Source: CAVUXJ01 sp963814975 (GTDB lineage Bacteria > Acidobacteriota > Vicinamibacteria > Vicinamibacterales > CAVVIG01). Taken from it: a DNA stretch of 64,000 nt. How positions within the stretch are numbered: the first letter of the stretch is position 1; each line of letters begins with the position of its first letter. Made by a program: the position numbers and the translations under genes. Below, in pieces: positions 46,754 to 55,431 of this stretch. The stretch is taken from contig CAWFFB010000013.1 in assembly GCA_963814975.1 (NCBI GenBank), forward strand, positions 1 to 64,000, written 5' to 3'. The notes under the pieces were generated by a model. It had not been told where the DNA came from, searched no databases, and saw only the letters and a list, made by a program, of their open reading frames with translations.

Positions 46754-48894
46754 CCCAGGCCCATCCCCTCCGGCTTCGTGGTGACGAACGGTTCAAATGC
46801 CGCAACGGCATCGTCGAGGCCGATCCCGTTGTCGGAGATCTGGATGGCGGCCCGCTGGCCCTCGGCACGCGTCGATCGCACCGACAACTGCTTCACGCGG
46901 CCGCTGACCGGTTCCAGCGCTTCGAGCGCGTTGAGCATGAGATTCAGTAGCAGTTGTTGCAACTGAACCCGATCGGCGAAGACGGGCGGGAGATCGGGGG
47001 CCAGCACCACATCGAGGGACACGTGCTTACGCGCCGGGTAGCTGTCGAGCAGGCGAAGCACCTCCCCAATGACCTCGTCGAGATCGAGCCGCACTCTCTC
47101 AATGGCCGTCCGCTTGAACAGGGCGCGCACTCGTCGAACGACCTCGCCGGCGTCCTTGCCGTCCTTGACAATCCGTTCTGCGGCCTCTGCGGCCTTGGGA
47201 AGGTTCGGCGGCGACGCGGACAGCCAACGCAGGCAGGCGTGTCCGTTGGCGACGACCGCGGCCAGCGGCTGATTGACTTCATGAGCAATGGACGCTGTCA
47301 TTTCCCCCAGGCTTGCGACCCGTGCCACATGGGCCAACTCCGCCTGCGTCCTCCGCAGCGTCTCTTCCGTTTGTTTGCGCTCGGTGATGTCTTCGGAGAG
47401 CGCCATCAGGAACCGAGGCATGCTCTCGGTGCCGGGAACGAGGGAGACGTTGTTGCTGACCCAGATCGAGCTGCCGTCCTTGCGTCGGTACTGCTTCTCA
47501 ATCTGAAACTGCGTTCGCCTTCCTTCGAGCAGCTCGGTGACGAGCTGCCAATTGGGTTCGCGGTAGTCCTCGTGGGTCAGCTCCAGGAACGTGAGGGTGC
47601 CGATTTCCTCCCCGGTGTAACCCAGCATGTTCTGAAAGGCGGAGTTGGTAGCCAGAAAGCGGCCGCTCAGGTCGGTGAGGGCGACACCAATGGCCGAATT
47701 CTCGAAGACTGCCCGCCACCGCTCCTCGCTCTTGCGCAGGGCTTCTTCGGCAAGACTTCGCTCGGTGGCCGCCAGCCAGTGTTCCGTCATATCCATGGAT
47801 GCGCCGATGAACTCGACGAGATCGCCGGCAGGGTTGATCACGGGGTGGCCCGTGGCGTACTGATACCGGATGCTGCCGTCCTGGAGGACGATTCGGTAGC
47901 CGGCCTGATACTCCGTCTTCTCATGCACGCATCGCTCGAACTCCGCGTGAACGCGCGCACGGTCTTCCGGGTGAATCCTGTTAAACCAGAATGGTGGCCG
48001 CGAGATGTCCTCGCCAGGCTGAACGGCATAAGCACGCTGAATCTCCGGCGAGCTCTCGACACGGTCCGCTGCCAGGTCGTACCGCCAGCCTCCAGAACGG
48101 CTGAGTCGCTGCACCTCCAGCAGAAAGGTCTCGCTGCGCCGCAACGCATCCTCGGCTGTCTTTCTCTCGTGGATGTCGGTCCCCACGGTGTACCACCGAG
48201 CGGCGCCGTCGTAGTCATCACTCACCAGGACGGATCGCATCTGGCACCATCGATAGGCGCCGTCCGTGCGCTGAAGCCGCAGCTCGCATTCCAGCGGCTG
48301 GCCGGTCGTGAACGAGCGCTGCTGTGCACCGATCAGGGTGGGCAGATCGTCCGGATGGACATTACGGAGCGGCGACTCCTTCGTTTCGGCCATGTCGTCG
48401 CCGCGGTATTCCAGGGCGGCCCGGCTTAAATGTTCGAGCTCACCAGACCGGCTGTGGATCGCAATCAGGGCTGGAATGTTGTCGACGATCGCATGGAACT
48501 GCCGTCCGCTCGATCGCAGCAGACTGTCGATGTCGATGTTCGTCACGCACCATCCGGCCGGTCCGCCCGAGGCGTCATGAAGCGGCGCTGCGCAGAAGAG
48601 GAACCGACGATACTGGCCGTCGAAGCGTCGCAGTCGCACGTCGATTTCACCTGACGCACCCGAGGCGAGCACGGTTTGCCAGTAATCAGTCAGACGGTCA
48701 ACGTCGTCGTGATGGACGGCAGTCGTCCATCCTCCGCCGCCCGCTTCTTCAGCTGAAAGGCCGGTGTACTCCAGCCATCGCTGACTGAGGTACACCGCCG
48801 CGCCATCGGGAGCGGCGAGCCAGACCAACGTCGGCATCGCGTCGAGAACCGCGCGGAGTTGATCGTCGCCCGGATACGGCCTATCGCTCACCAC
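46726..48894 (-). CDS. PAS-domain sensor histidine kinase, C-terminally truncated
   Basis: About 720 residues from the GTG at 48894 (or 48891). Four PAS/PAC domains: QLRAVLDAMPTLVWLAAPDG, GRQFHAIVDNIPALIAIHSR, TFLLEVQRLSRSGGWRYDL, and WRAVFENSAIGVALTDLSGR. HisKA H-box SIAHEVNQPLAAVVANG; HATPase N-box LLLNLMLNALEALE, G1 ISDNGIGLDDAV, G2 EGMGLGLA. Directly after G2 the frame enters the 74-bp inverted H-box copy and stops, losing the last 25-30 residues of the ATPase domain. FixL/NtrB-like type. It probably no longer works as a normal kinase. Confidence 0.85.
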   Translation of the reverse strand: MVSDRPYPGDDQLRAVLDAMPTLVWLAAPDGAAVYLSQRWLEYTGLSAEEAGGGGWTTAVHHDDVDRLTDYWQTVLASGASGEIDVRLRRFDGQYRRFLFCAAPLHDASGGPAGWCVTNIDIDSLLRSSGRQFHAIVDNIPALIAIHSRSGELEHLSRAALEYRGDDMAETKESPLRNVHPDDLPTLIGAQQRSFTTGQPLECELRLQRTDGAYRWCQMRSVLVSDDYDGAARWYTVGTDIHERKTAEDALRRSETFLLEVQRLSRSGGWRYDLAADRVESSPEIQRAYAVQPGEDISRPPFWFNRIHPEDRARVHAEFERCVHEKTEYQAGYRIVLQDGSIRYQYATGHPVINPAGDLVEFIGASMDMTEHWLAATERSLAEEALRKSEERWRAVFENSAIGVALTDLSGRFLATNSAFQNMLGYTGEEIGTLTFLELTHEDYREPNWQLVTELLEGRRTQFQIEKQYRRKDGSSIWVSNNVSLVPGTESMPRFLMALSEDITERKQTEETLRRTQAELAHVARVASLGEMTASIAHEVNQPLAAVVANGHACLRWLSASPPNLPKAAEAAERIVKDGKDAGEVVRRVRALFKRTAIERVRLDLDEVIGEVLRLLDSYPARKHVSLDVVLAPDLPPVFADRVQLQQLLLNLMLNALEALEPVSGRVKQLSVRSTRAEGQRAAIQISDNGIGLDDAVAAFEPFVTTKPEGMGLGLATTAASG

Positions 48895-49108
48895 GTGGCG
48901 ATCATGCCAGTTTCCGGCGTGGTTGCAGCCTAAAGGATCATTCAGACGTACTCGAGTTCTTCGACAGTGCCCGTGTCGATCTCGACTCCGGCACGACCAC
49001 CCACACTCGCTGACGCCTCGTTTCTCTAAGTAAATCGCCACGCGCATGTTTGGCTCGCGCTGTGCTCCCGTCGATGGCCGACGCTTCGGATCGAAAGGAG
49101 AGGGCGCG
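48895..49108. other. Divergent intergenic region between the kinase and hydrolase genes
   Basis: About 210 non-coding bases. The last 60 bases form a leader that recurs in front of the SRPBCC reading frame at 52261-52316. Confidence 0.5.
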
Positions 49109-49948
49109 ATGAACTGGTTCACGACGAAGGACGGTACGCGGATCTACTTCAAGGACTGGGGCACCGGCCAGCCGGTCGTCTTCAGCCATGGTTGGCCCTT
49201 GAGTTCCGATGCGTGGGAGGACCAGATGCTGTTCCTCGCCTCGCGTGGCTTCCGTTGCATCGCGCACGATCGCCGGGGCCACGGACGGTCAAGCCAGCCG
49301 TGGACCGGCAACGACATGGATACCTACGCGGACGATCTGGCCGCGCTCGTCCAAGCGCTCGATCTGAAAGACGCGATCCACGTCGGGCACTCCACGGGCG
49401 GAGGCGAGGTGGTGCGGTACATCGCCCGGCACGGGACAACGAGGGTGTCGAAGGTCGTCCTAATCGGCGCGATCACGCCGCTGATGCTGCAGACGCCGGC
49501 CAATCCCGGGGGCCTGCCGCTGAAGGTGTTCGACGACATCCGTGCAGGCGTCCTGAAGGACCGCTCACAGTTCTTCAAGGACTTGAGCGTGCCGTTCTTC
49601 GGCGCCAACCGCGCCGGTGCGACGGTGTCCCAGGGCGTCCGCGACACGTTCTGGCTTCTCGGGATGCAGGCCGGTCTGAAGCCCGTATATGACTGCATCA
49701 AGGTCTTCTCGGAGACCGATCTGACCGAAGACCTCCAGAAGATCGACGTCCCGACGCTGATTGTCCACGGCGACGACGATCAGATCGTGCCGATCGCCGC
49801 GTCGGCGCTCCTGTCCGCGAAGATCGTCAGCCAGGCGACGCTGAAGATCTACGAAGGCGCGGGGCACGGACTCCCGGCCACCCTCAAGGATCGCCTCAAT
49901 ACCGACCTGCTGGAGTTCTGTCGCGCGGGTGCGGCGGTCGCCGCGTGA
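49109..49948 (+). CDS. Alpha/beta hydrolase, non-haem chloroperoxidase / arylesterase-like
   Basis: A 279-residue cytosolic enzyme. The ATG at 49109 has AAAGGAG upstream. Oxyanion region FSHGWPLSSDAWEDQM, nucleophile elbow GHSTGGGE (the Ser is central), acid in IVHGDDDQIVP and His in YEGAGHGLPAT. The family includes perhydrolases and arylesterases. It is followed 7 bases later by an aldehyde dehydrogenase gene, so an ester- or aldehyde-processing operon is probable. Confidence 0.9.
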   Translation: MNWFTTKDGTRIYFKDWGTGQPVVFSHGWPLSSDAWEDQMLFLASRGFRCIAHDRRGHGRSSQPWTGNDMDTYADDLAALVQALDLKDAIHVGHSTGGGEVVRYIARHGTTRVSKVVLIGAITPLMLQTPANPGGLPLKVFDDIRAGVLKDRSQFFKDLSVPFFGANRAGATVSQGVRDTFWLLGMQAGLKPVYDCIKVFSETDLTEDLQKIDVPTLIVHGDDDQIVPIAASALLSAKIVSQATLKIYEGAGHGLPATLKDRLNTDLLEFCRAGAAVAA

Positions 49949-49955
49949 GGGTGCC

Positions 49956-51446
49956 ATGACGATGCGAGCGCTCGATACTAACGCACTTCTCAACGTTGCC
50001 GATCCTGTCGTTCGTCGACAGACTCGCCCGCGCGCCGACACGCGAACGGAGGCGCTCCCCGGCCTGCTCTCCAGGCAGCGCGCGGCCTTTCTTCGGGACG
50101 AGCCCCGCTCGCTCGCCGAGCGCCGGGCCAATCTAAGGAAGCTTCGCGCGGCCGTCCTGGCACGACGGGCGGATTTGGAAGCGGCACTCGATGCGGACTT
50201 CGGGCACCGCTCGCGGCACGAGACCGCCATCATGGAAATGCTCGCACTGACGTGGGGCATCGACTACCTGCGCAGAAACCTCCGGCGCTTCATGCGGCCC
50301 GAGCGCCGTGGCGTCTCGCTGCCGATGCGCTTCGCCCGCGCGTCCGTCGAGTATCAGCCGCTCGGCGTCGTGGGCATCGTGGCGCCGTGGAACTACCCGA
50401 TGTCGCTTGCGTTGATGCCGCTCGCCACCGCCCTCGCCGCGGGCAACCGCGCCATGATCAAGCCCTCGGAGCTCACGCCGGCAACGAGCGACGCCCTCGC
50501 GTCGTTGGTTGCCGAGACGTTCTCCGAGGACGAGGCCACGGTCGTCACCGGCGATGCCTCCGTTGGCGCCGCCTTCGCGGCCCTGCCGTTCGATCACCTC
50601 TTCTTCACGGGCAGTACCGCGATCGGCCGCGCGGTGATGCGTGCCGCTGCCGACCATCTGGTGCCGGTGACGCTCGAACTCGGCGGCAAGTCGCCGGCGC
50701 TGGTCGATCGCGGGCAACCGCTCGTGCGGGTCGCAGCCGACATCGCGTACGGCAAGCTGGCGAATGCCGGCCAGACGTGCGTTGCGCCGGACTACCTGCT
50801 GTTACCGGAGAGTGACGTCAATGGGTTCGTCGAGGCATGGGGAAAAGCAGTAACGGCGCTCTATCCGAAGGGGCCGGCGAGCGAGGACTACAGCTCGATC
50901 GTGAACGTCCGCCACTATGACCGTCTGCGCGGGCTCCTCGACGACGCGCGAGCCAAGGGCGCACGCGTCGTCGAAACCGGACCGTCACCTGAGCACGCGA
51001 AGCGTCGCGACCACACACTCCCGCCGACTCTAGTCCTCAACGTGCATGACGACATGCGGATCATGCAGGAGGAGATCTTCGGGCCCTTGCTACCCATCGT
51101 CCCCTATCGCGATCTCACCGAGGCGATTGCCTTTGTGAACGAGCGCCCACGGCCATTGGCGTTGTATTACTTCGGATCATCAGCGACGAATCGCACGCGG
51201 GTGCTGAAGCACACGACGTCTGGCGGGGTCACCGTCAACGGCACGCTGATGCACTACGTCCAGGACGATCTCCCCTTCGGCGGCGTCGGGGCAAGCGGCT
51301 TTGGTGCGTACCACGGCATTGAGGGGTTTCGCGCGTTCAGTCACCAGAAGGGGGTGTTCGACGTGGGGCGATGGAATGGCGGCGCCCTGCTGCGGCCTCC
51401 TTTCGGCAGACTCACCAACATCATCCTGAACTGGATGCTTCGGTAG
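49956..51446 (+). CDS. Aldehyde dehydrogenase, coniferyl-aldehyde dehydrogenase-like
   Basis: A 496-residue NAD(P)-dependent enzyme. N-terminal helix region (LLSRQRAAFLRDEPRSLAER) of the CALDH/class 3 type; VGIVAPWNYPMSLALMPL, cofactor loop FFTGSTAIGRAVM, catalytic Glu ELGGKSPALV and Cys in NAGQTCVAPDY, and EEIFGPLLPIVPY. The start 49956 lies 7 bases after the previous stop. It oxidises aldehydes such as aromatic aldehydes; the specific substrate is unknown. Confidence 0.9.
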   Translation: MTMRALDTNALLNVADPVVRRQTRPRADTRTEALPGLLSRQRAAFLRDEPRSLAERRANLRKLRAAVLARRADLEAALDADFGHRSRHETAIMEMLALTWGIDYLRRNLRRFMRPERRGVSLPMRFARASVEYQPLGVVGIVAPWNYPMSLALMPLATALAAGNRAMIKPSELTPATSDALASLVAETFSEDEATVVTGDASVGAAFAALPFDHLFFTGSTAIGRAVMRAAADHLVPVTLELGGKSPALVDRGQPLVRVAADIAYGKLANAGQTCVAPDYLLLPESDVNGFVEAWGKAVTALYPKGPASEDYSSIVNVRHYDRLRGLLDDARAKGARVVETGPSPEHAKRRDHTLPPTLVLNVHDDMRIMQEEIFGPLLPIVPYRDLTEAIAFVNERPRPLALYYFGSSATNRTRVLKHTTSGGVTVNGTLMHYVQDDLPFGGVGASGFGAYHGIEGFRAFSHQKGVFDVGRWNGGALLRPPFGRLTNIILNWMLR

Positions 51447-51455
51447 GAGGCTTGT

Positions 51456-52790
51456 ATGAGCTCATTCGTTCTCGTACACGGTGCGTGGCACGGAAGCTGG
51501 TGCTGGAAGCGTGTTCGAACAGGATTGCAGGCCCGAGGGCATGAGGTGTTCACGCCGACGTTGACCGGGGTGGCGGATCGGTCCCATCTCCTCTCTCGCG
51601 TGGTCAATCTGGAAACCCACATTCAGGACGTGGTGAATCTGATCCGGTGGGAGGAACTGACGGACATCGTGCTGTGCGGCCACTCGTACGGCGGTTGTGT
51701 CATCAGCGGCGTCGCGGACCGGATGCCAGAGCACATCCGCGCGCTGGTGTATCTGGATGCCTTCGTGCTCGAGGACGGCGAGAATCAGATGCAGCACCTG
51801 ACAGAAATGCAGTCTCATCAATTTCGAGAAAGCGTGAAGAACCTCGGGGAGGGCTGGAAGGTGCCGCCGATTCCTGCGGCCGTATTCAACGTGAACATCG
51901 CCGACCGCGAATGGGTGGATCGGCAATGCACTATGCAACCGATAGGAACGATGGAACAGCCCCTCAGCCTTACCGGAGGCATCCAGAAAATCAAGAACGT
52001 CACGTTCATCCTTGCTACCGGCTATACCCCGGGTTCGCCGTTTCCGCCGTTCTACGAGAAAGCGGAGGCGAAAGGCTGGCAGACACGAACGGTGCCATGC
52101 GGCCACGATGTCATGCTGGATCTCCCGGAGGAACTCACAACACTGCTCATAGAAGCACGCTCAAGTTTTCGACAGGGCGCGGGCCGACCTCGGCGCCAGC
52201 TCAGCGACTCCCAGTCGCGAACGCCTCCAGTCCCTAAGCAAAGCGTCAGCGCATCGCTGGCCCGTGCCGTGCTCCGTCGAGGGTCAACGCTTCGGTCGAA
52301 AGGAGACAATGCGATGAGCAGGTTTACGACGAGGGACGACTCGACGATCAGCACGGCGCCCCGGCCACCAATCGAGGTTCGCAACGAGACAGTGATCCGC
52401 GCTTCGGTCGAACGCGTGTGGGATCTGTTGACCGACGTCGAACGCTGGCCGTCGTGGTATCGGGCCTGCCGGTGGGTCCGTGTCGAATCACCTGGTACTG
52501 CGGCCCAACCGCTCGTCTTCCGGTGGAAGGCACACCCGGTCGAACTGCGCAGCGCTGTTGTGATGAGCGATCGACCGCATTCTTTCGACATCACCGCGGA
52601 CGCTGTGGGGCTTCACGCCGAGCGCACCTTCACGCTCCGCCCCACGCGCGACGGCTTGAGCACCGTCGTGGTCAGCCATGAAACCCAAGTCGGGCTGCTC
52701 CCGTGGCTGGGCCGGGCATTCCTTGCGCCGCGGCTGCATGCGGCCAACCAGGCGATGTTCGACGACTTGATTCGAGCCGCCAGCCACTAG
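51456..52790 (+). CDS. Alpha/beta hydrolase (EstC/methylesterase-like) fused in frame to an SRPBCC domain
   Basis: One uninterrupted 444-residue frame. Residues 1-235 form a MES/HNL-type hydrolase: FVLVHGAWHGSWCWKRV, elbow GHSYGGCVISG, and PCGHDVMLDLPEELTTLL. Such proteins normally stop at that point. Here the frame runs through a 55-residue low-complexity linker encoded by what looks like an untranslated leader (it contains a Shine-Dalgarno and ATG at 52314) and continues into an SRPBCC/polyketide-cyclase domain: TVIRASVERVWDLLTDVERW, WYRACRWVR, TFTLRPTRDGLSTVVV. Translation may also start again at 52314. Same operon as the preceding aldehyde dehydrogenase. Confidence 0.85.
   Translation: MSSFVLVHGAWHGSWCWKRVRTGLQARGHEVFTPTLTGVADRSHLLSRVVNLETHIQDVVNLIRWEELTDIVLCGHSYGGCVISGVADRMPEHIRALVYLDAFVLEDGENQMQHLTEMQSHQFRESVKNLGEGWKVPPIPAAVFNVNIADREWVDRQCTMQPIGTMEQPLSLTGGIQKIKNVTFILATGYTPGSPFPPFYEKAEAKGWQTRTVPCGHDVMLDLPEELTTLLIEARSSFRQGAGRPRRQLSDSQSRTPPVPKQSVSASLARAVLRRGSTLRSKGDNAMSRFTTRDDSTISTAPRPPIEVRNETVIRASVERVWDLLTDVERWPSWYRACRWVRVESPGTAAQPLVFRWKAHPVELRSAVVMSDRPHSFDITADAVGLHAERTFTLRPTRDGLSTVVVSHETQVGLLPWLGRAFLAPRLHAANQAMFDDLIRAASH
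52261..52316 (+). promoter_or_regulatory. Duplicated leader with Shine-Dalgarno before the SRPBCC segment
   Basis: Aligns with 49056-49111 over about 55 bases (shared blocks TGCTCC, GTCGA, ACGCTTCGG and TCGAAAGGAGA, then the ATG). The first codons after both ATGs are also similar (MNWFTTKDGT and MSRFTTRDDS). The AAAGGAG can act as a ribosome binding site for a separate SRPBCC protein. Confidence 0.65.
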
Positions 52791-52828
52791 CCATTGCATG
52801 AAGTGGATGCTTCCGTTGGGAAAACACC

Positions 52829-53398
52829 ATGTTGAGAAAGCTATTGCTATTTGTTCCCCTCCTCGCCGTAGTCAACTGCTTCCCCTATGTCTACCACGTG
52901 CGGGACCGTGTTCTGGTAGGCGGCGTTGAGGTTGATGCGACGCTGGAAATCGCAAGGATTGAGCTCGAGGAAGGTGGCTTTGACGCCCCTCTTACCCTCT
53001 GGGCAATAAGAGATCAGATTGTCACGGCAGACAGCGCAAGGACGATTTCCGAGCTCTATTTCGGGTACATCGACAAAATTGCCGCAGAAAAGGACAGGAC
53101 CGCCGCAGACTTCGGTGTCTGGCACTTGGCGTGGGCAATCTCAAATGTGTACAGGAACGGCGATGGCACCATCAAGGCCGAACTGGAAGGTGCTTACATC
53201 GACGCCCGGAAGCGCCCGGAACAATTGATGAAATTCAAGGACATCGCCTCTGAACATATCAACGGCAACAAGGTCTATATGGGTGATTTTCATACAGTAG
53301 CCCGGGCTTACGCCCATTCTCACATCGTGGTACCGGGGAACAAGAACTACCTACAATCTCTGGATGAATACAAAAAGAAGAAAGATAGGAAGTCATGA
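52829..53398 (+). CDS. Hypothetical exported protein, lower GC
   Basis: A 189-residue protein with an N-terminal hydrophobic segment (LRKLLLFVPLLAVVNCFPYV) that could be a signal peptide; the Cys position is not a standard lipobox. The rest is soluble and charged (LYFGYIDKIAAEKDRTAADF, MGDFHTVARAYAHSH). It matches no family I recognise. Codon use and GC are lower than in neighbours, which suggests recent acquisition. Confidence 0.6.
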   Translation: MLRKLLLFVPLLAVVNCFPYVYHVRDRVLVGGVEVDATLEIARIELEEGGFDAPLTLWAIRDQIVTADSARTISELYFGYIDKIAAEKDRTAADFGVWHLAWAISNVYRNGDGTIKAELEGAYIDARKRPEQLMKFKDIASEHINGNKVYMGDFHTVARAYAHSHIVVPGNKNYLQSLDEYKKKKDRKS

Positions 53399-53498
53399 CG
53401 GAGGCGGGAACTCCTGCGCCGCTGCGGAGCGAGGTCACTTCCTTTGGATCTGTAGGAGCGCGAATCGGTCGACGCGATCCGAGAGCGGTCTCGCTGCT

Positions 53499-54454
53499 TC
53501 ACAATCGAGGTTCGGAGAGTCGGCTCTCGAGGTCACGGCGGATCGTGTCGTGCTGCGAACCCTCGCGCGCGTAGCGACCCGGAGGCCGGCCCATATGCCG
53601 ACTGAAGGCGGTGCTGAAGGTGCTCGCCGAGCCGTAACCGACGCGTTCGGCGACTTCGCCGACCGAGAGATCCTGTCGACGGAGCAAATCCTTCGCGACC
53701 GCCATCCGCCAGGCGAGCAGATATTCCATCGGTGGCAGGCCCACGGTGCGGGTGAAGCGTTCGAAGAACGCCGAGCGCGACAGCGCAGCCGTCCTCGCGA
53801 GCTGGGCCACCGTCCACGATCGTGCGAGCTGACCGTGCATCTGGCGGATCGCGGGCGCGAGTCGCGCGTCGGCCAACCCGCGCAGCAGCCCAGGAGGCGC
53901 GTCCTCGCCTGGCGTCGCCCTCAGCGCTTCGATGAGCAACACTTCCACGAGGCGGGTGAGCACGAGGTCGCGGCCCGGCCTTCGCTCGCTCGCTTCCTCG
54001 CTGACGAAGCGCACGAGGACGGAGAGCCGTTCGACGCCGCGCACGTGGACCACAGAGGGCAGCAGCGACACCAGCAACGTCGATATCCGGCGAGTCGAAG
54101 ACACACCAGCCGCCGAGCCACCGCACGTCGGGGCGCCCACCGCGCGTCCCATGGCGCGTTTCACCAAGCACCTTTGACGTCACGTGCGGGTCGAAGTGCT
54201 TGAGTCTTCCTGGCTCGAGGCTCGACATGGTGAAACCCGGCGTTGCTGGCAGGAGCACGAAATCGCCGCCTTCCAAAGTCAGGGGGCGGTGGCCATCGAC
54301 GGCCAATCGGCAGCTGCCTTCGAGCACGGCGCAGAAGCTCGGCTGGCCGAAGGCCGAGTAGCGAAAGCCCCAGCGACCCGCCCCGCTGACACGCCTTGAG
54401 AACACCGCCCGCGGCTGAAGCAGGCGCGATGACTTCCGACAGCGGATCGGTCAT
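53499..54454 (-). pseudogene. AraC-family regulator with cupin N-terminus, frameshifted
   Basis: An AraC/XylS regulator of about 315 residues divergent from the SDR gene. The start MTDPLSEVIA at 54454 shifts after 10 codons into LLQPRAVFSRRVSGAGRWGF and the cupin_6 part (FCAVLEGSCRLAVDG, GGDFVLLPATPGF). A second shift near 54085 leads to LLPSVVHVRGVERLSVLVRF and the C-terminal HTH (WTVAQLARTAALSRSAFFER; VGEVAERVGYGSASTFSTAF). Both shifts are one base and lose no domain. It probably controls the divergent SDR/aldehyde dehydrogenase genes. Confidence 0.8.
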
Positions 54455-54578
54455 GTTTGGACGCTCACAAATGAAATGTGGACGCTGCGTGGTAGAGAGT
54501 CCTGCTCGTCACGGCCATAGTAGTCGGCGACAAGGTTATGCGCCACCAGCAGGTGAACCTCAGAGAAAGGAGTCGACT

Positions 54579-55322
54579 ATGAACACCGTGCTCATTACTG
54601 GTTGCTCTTCCGGCTATGGCCTCGAGACCGCGCGCCACTTTCACGCGCAGGGCTGGAACGTGATCGCCACCATGCGAACGCCGCGCGAAGACATTCTGCC
54701 CCGGTCGGAGCGACTACGCATCGTGCCACTCGACGTGACGAAGCCGGAAAGCATCGCCGCCGCAATCGAGATGTCCGGGCCCGTCGACGTGCTCGTCAAC
54801 AACGCCGGCATCGGCGTCGTCGGCGTCTTTGAAGCCACCCCGATGGCGACGGTGCGCGAGGTGTTCGAGACCAACACCTTCGGTGTGATGGCAATGACGC
54901 AAGCAATGCTGCCGCAGTTTCGCGCGCGGCGGTCGGGTGTGGTGGTGAACGTGACCTCGAGCGTGACGCTAGCGCCGATCCCGCTGACGGCCGCCTACAC
55001 CGCGAGCAAGATGGCGATCGAAGGGTTCACCGGATCCCTCGCGCACGAGCTCAAGGCGTTCAACCTGCGGGTCAAGCTGGTTGAACCAGGCCATGGCCCG
55101 ACCACCCGCTTTACCGCCAACGGCGCGTCACGCATGGAAGGGCTCTTTCCCGATGCATACGCGGCCTTCGCGCAGCCCATTCTCGCGGCGTTCGCGCAAG
55201 TGACGACGGCGACGACCGAGTCCGACGTGGCGGAGGCGGTGTATCGCGCAGCGAACGACACGTCCGGGCAACTCCGTTTTCCTGCCGGTGCTGACGCCGT
55301 CGCCCTGGCTCAGTCGGCATGA
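54579..55322 (+). CDS. Short-chain dehydrogenase/reductase
   Basis: A 247-residue SDR. The ATG at 54579 has AAAGGAG upstream. Cofactor motif TGCSSGYG, LDVTKPES, NNAGIG, catalytic Ser in VTSSVTLAP and YTASK (Tyr-x-x-x-Lys). NAD(P)-dependent oxidoreduction of an alcohol or ketone; the substrate is unknown. It is divergent from an AraC-family gene and followed by an aldehyde dehydrogenase. Confidence 0.92.
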   Translation: MNTVLITGCSSGYGLETARHFHAQGWNVIATMRTPREDILPRSERLRIVPLDVTKPESIAAAIEMSGPVDVLVNNAGIGVVGVFEATPMATVREVFETNTFGVMAMTQAMLPQFRARRSGVVVNVTSSVTLAPIPLTAAYTASKMAIEGFTGSLAHELKAFNLRVKLVEPGHGPTTRFTANGASRMEGLFPDAYAAFAQPILAAFAQVTTATTESDVAEAVYRAANDTSGQLRFPAGADAVALAQSA

Positions 55323-55431
55323 CTGGATGCGGAGTGGTAGCTGCCTCGACAGCCGCGCTGTTGCGCGTGCCCGCGGGCGTCGAGCAACAGGAGCGTTCGT
55401 CTCGGATCAGTGGATGATGTGGAGGTGTGAC

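Noticed and set aside
46954..48429. Long plus-strand open frame opposite the kinase
   Set aside because: Antisense to well-conserved PAS and HisKA sequence.
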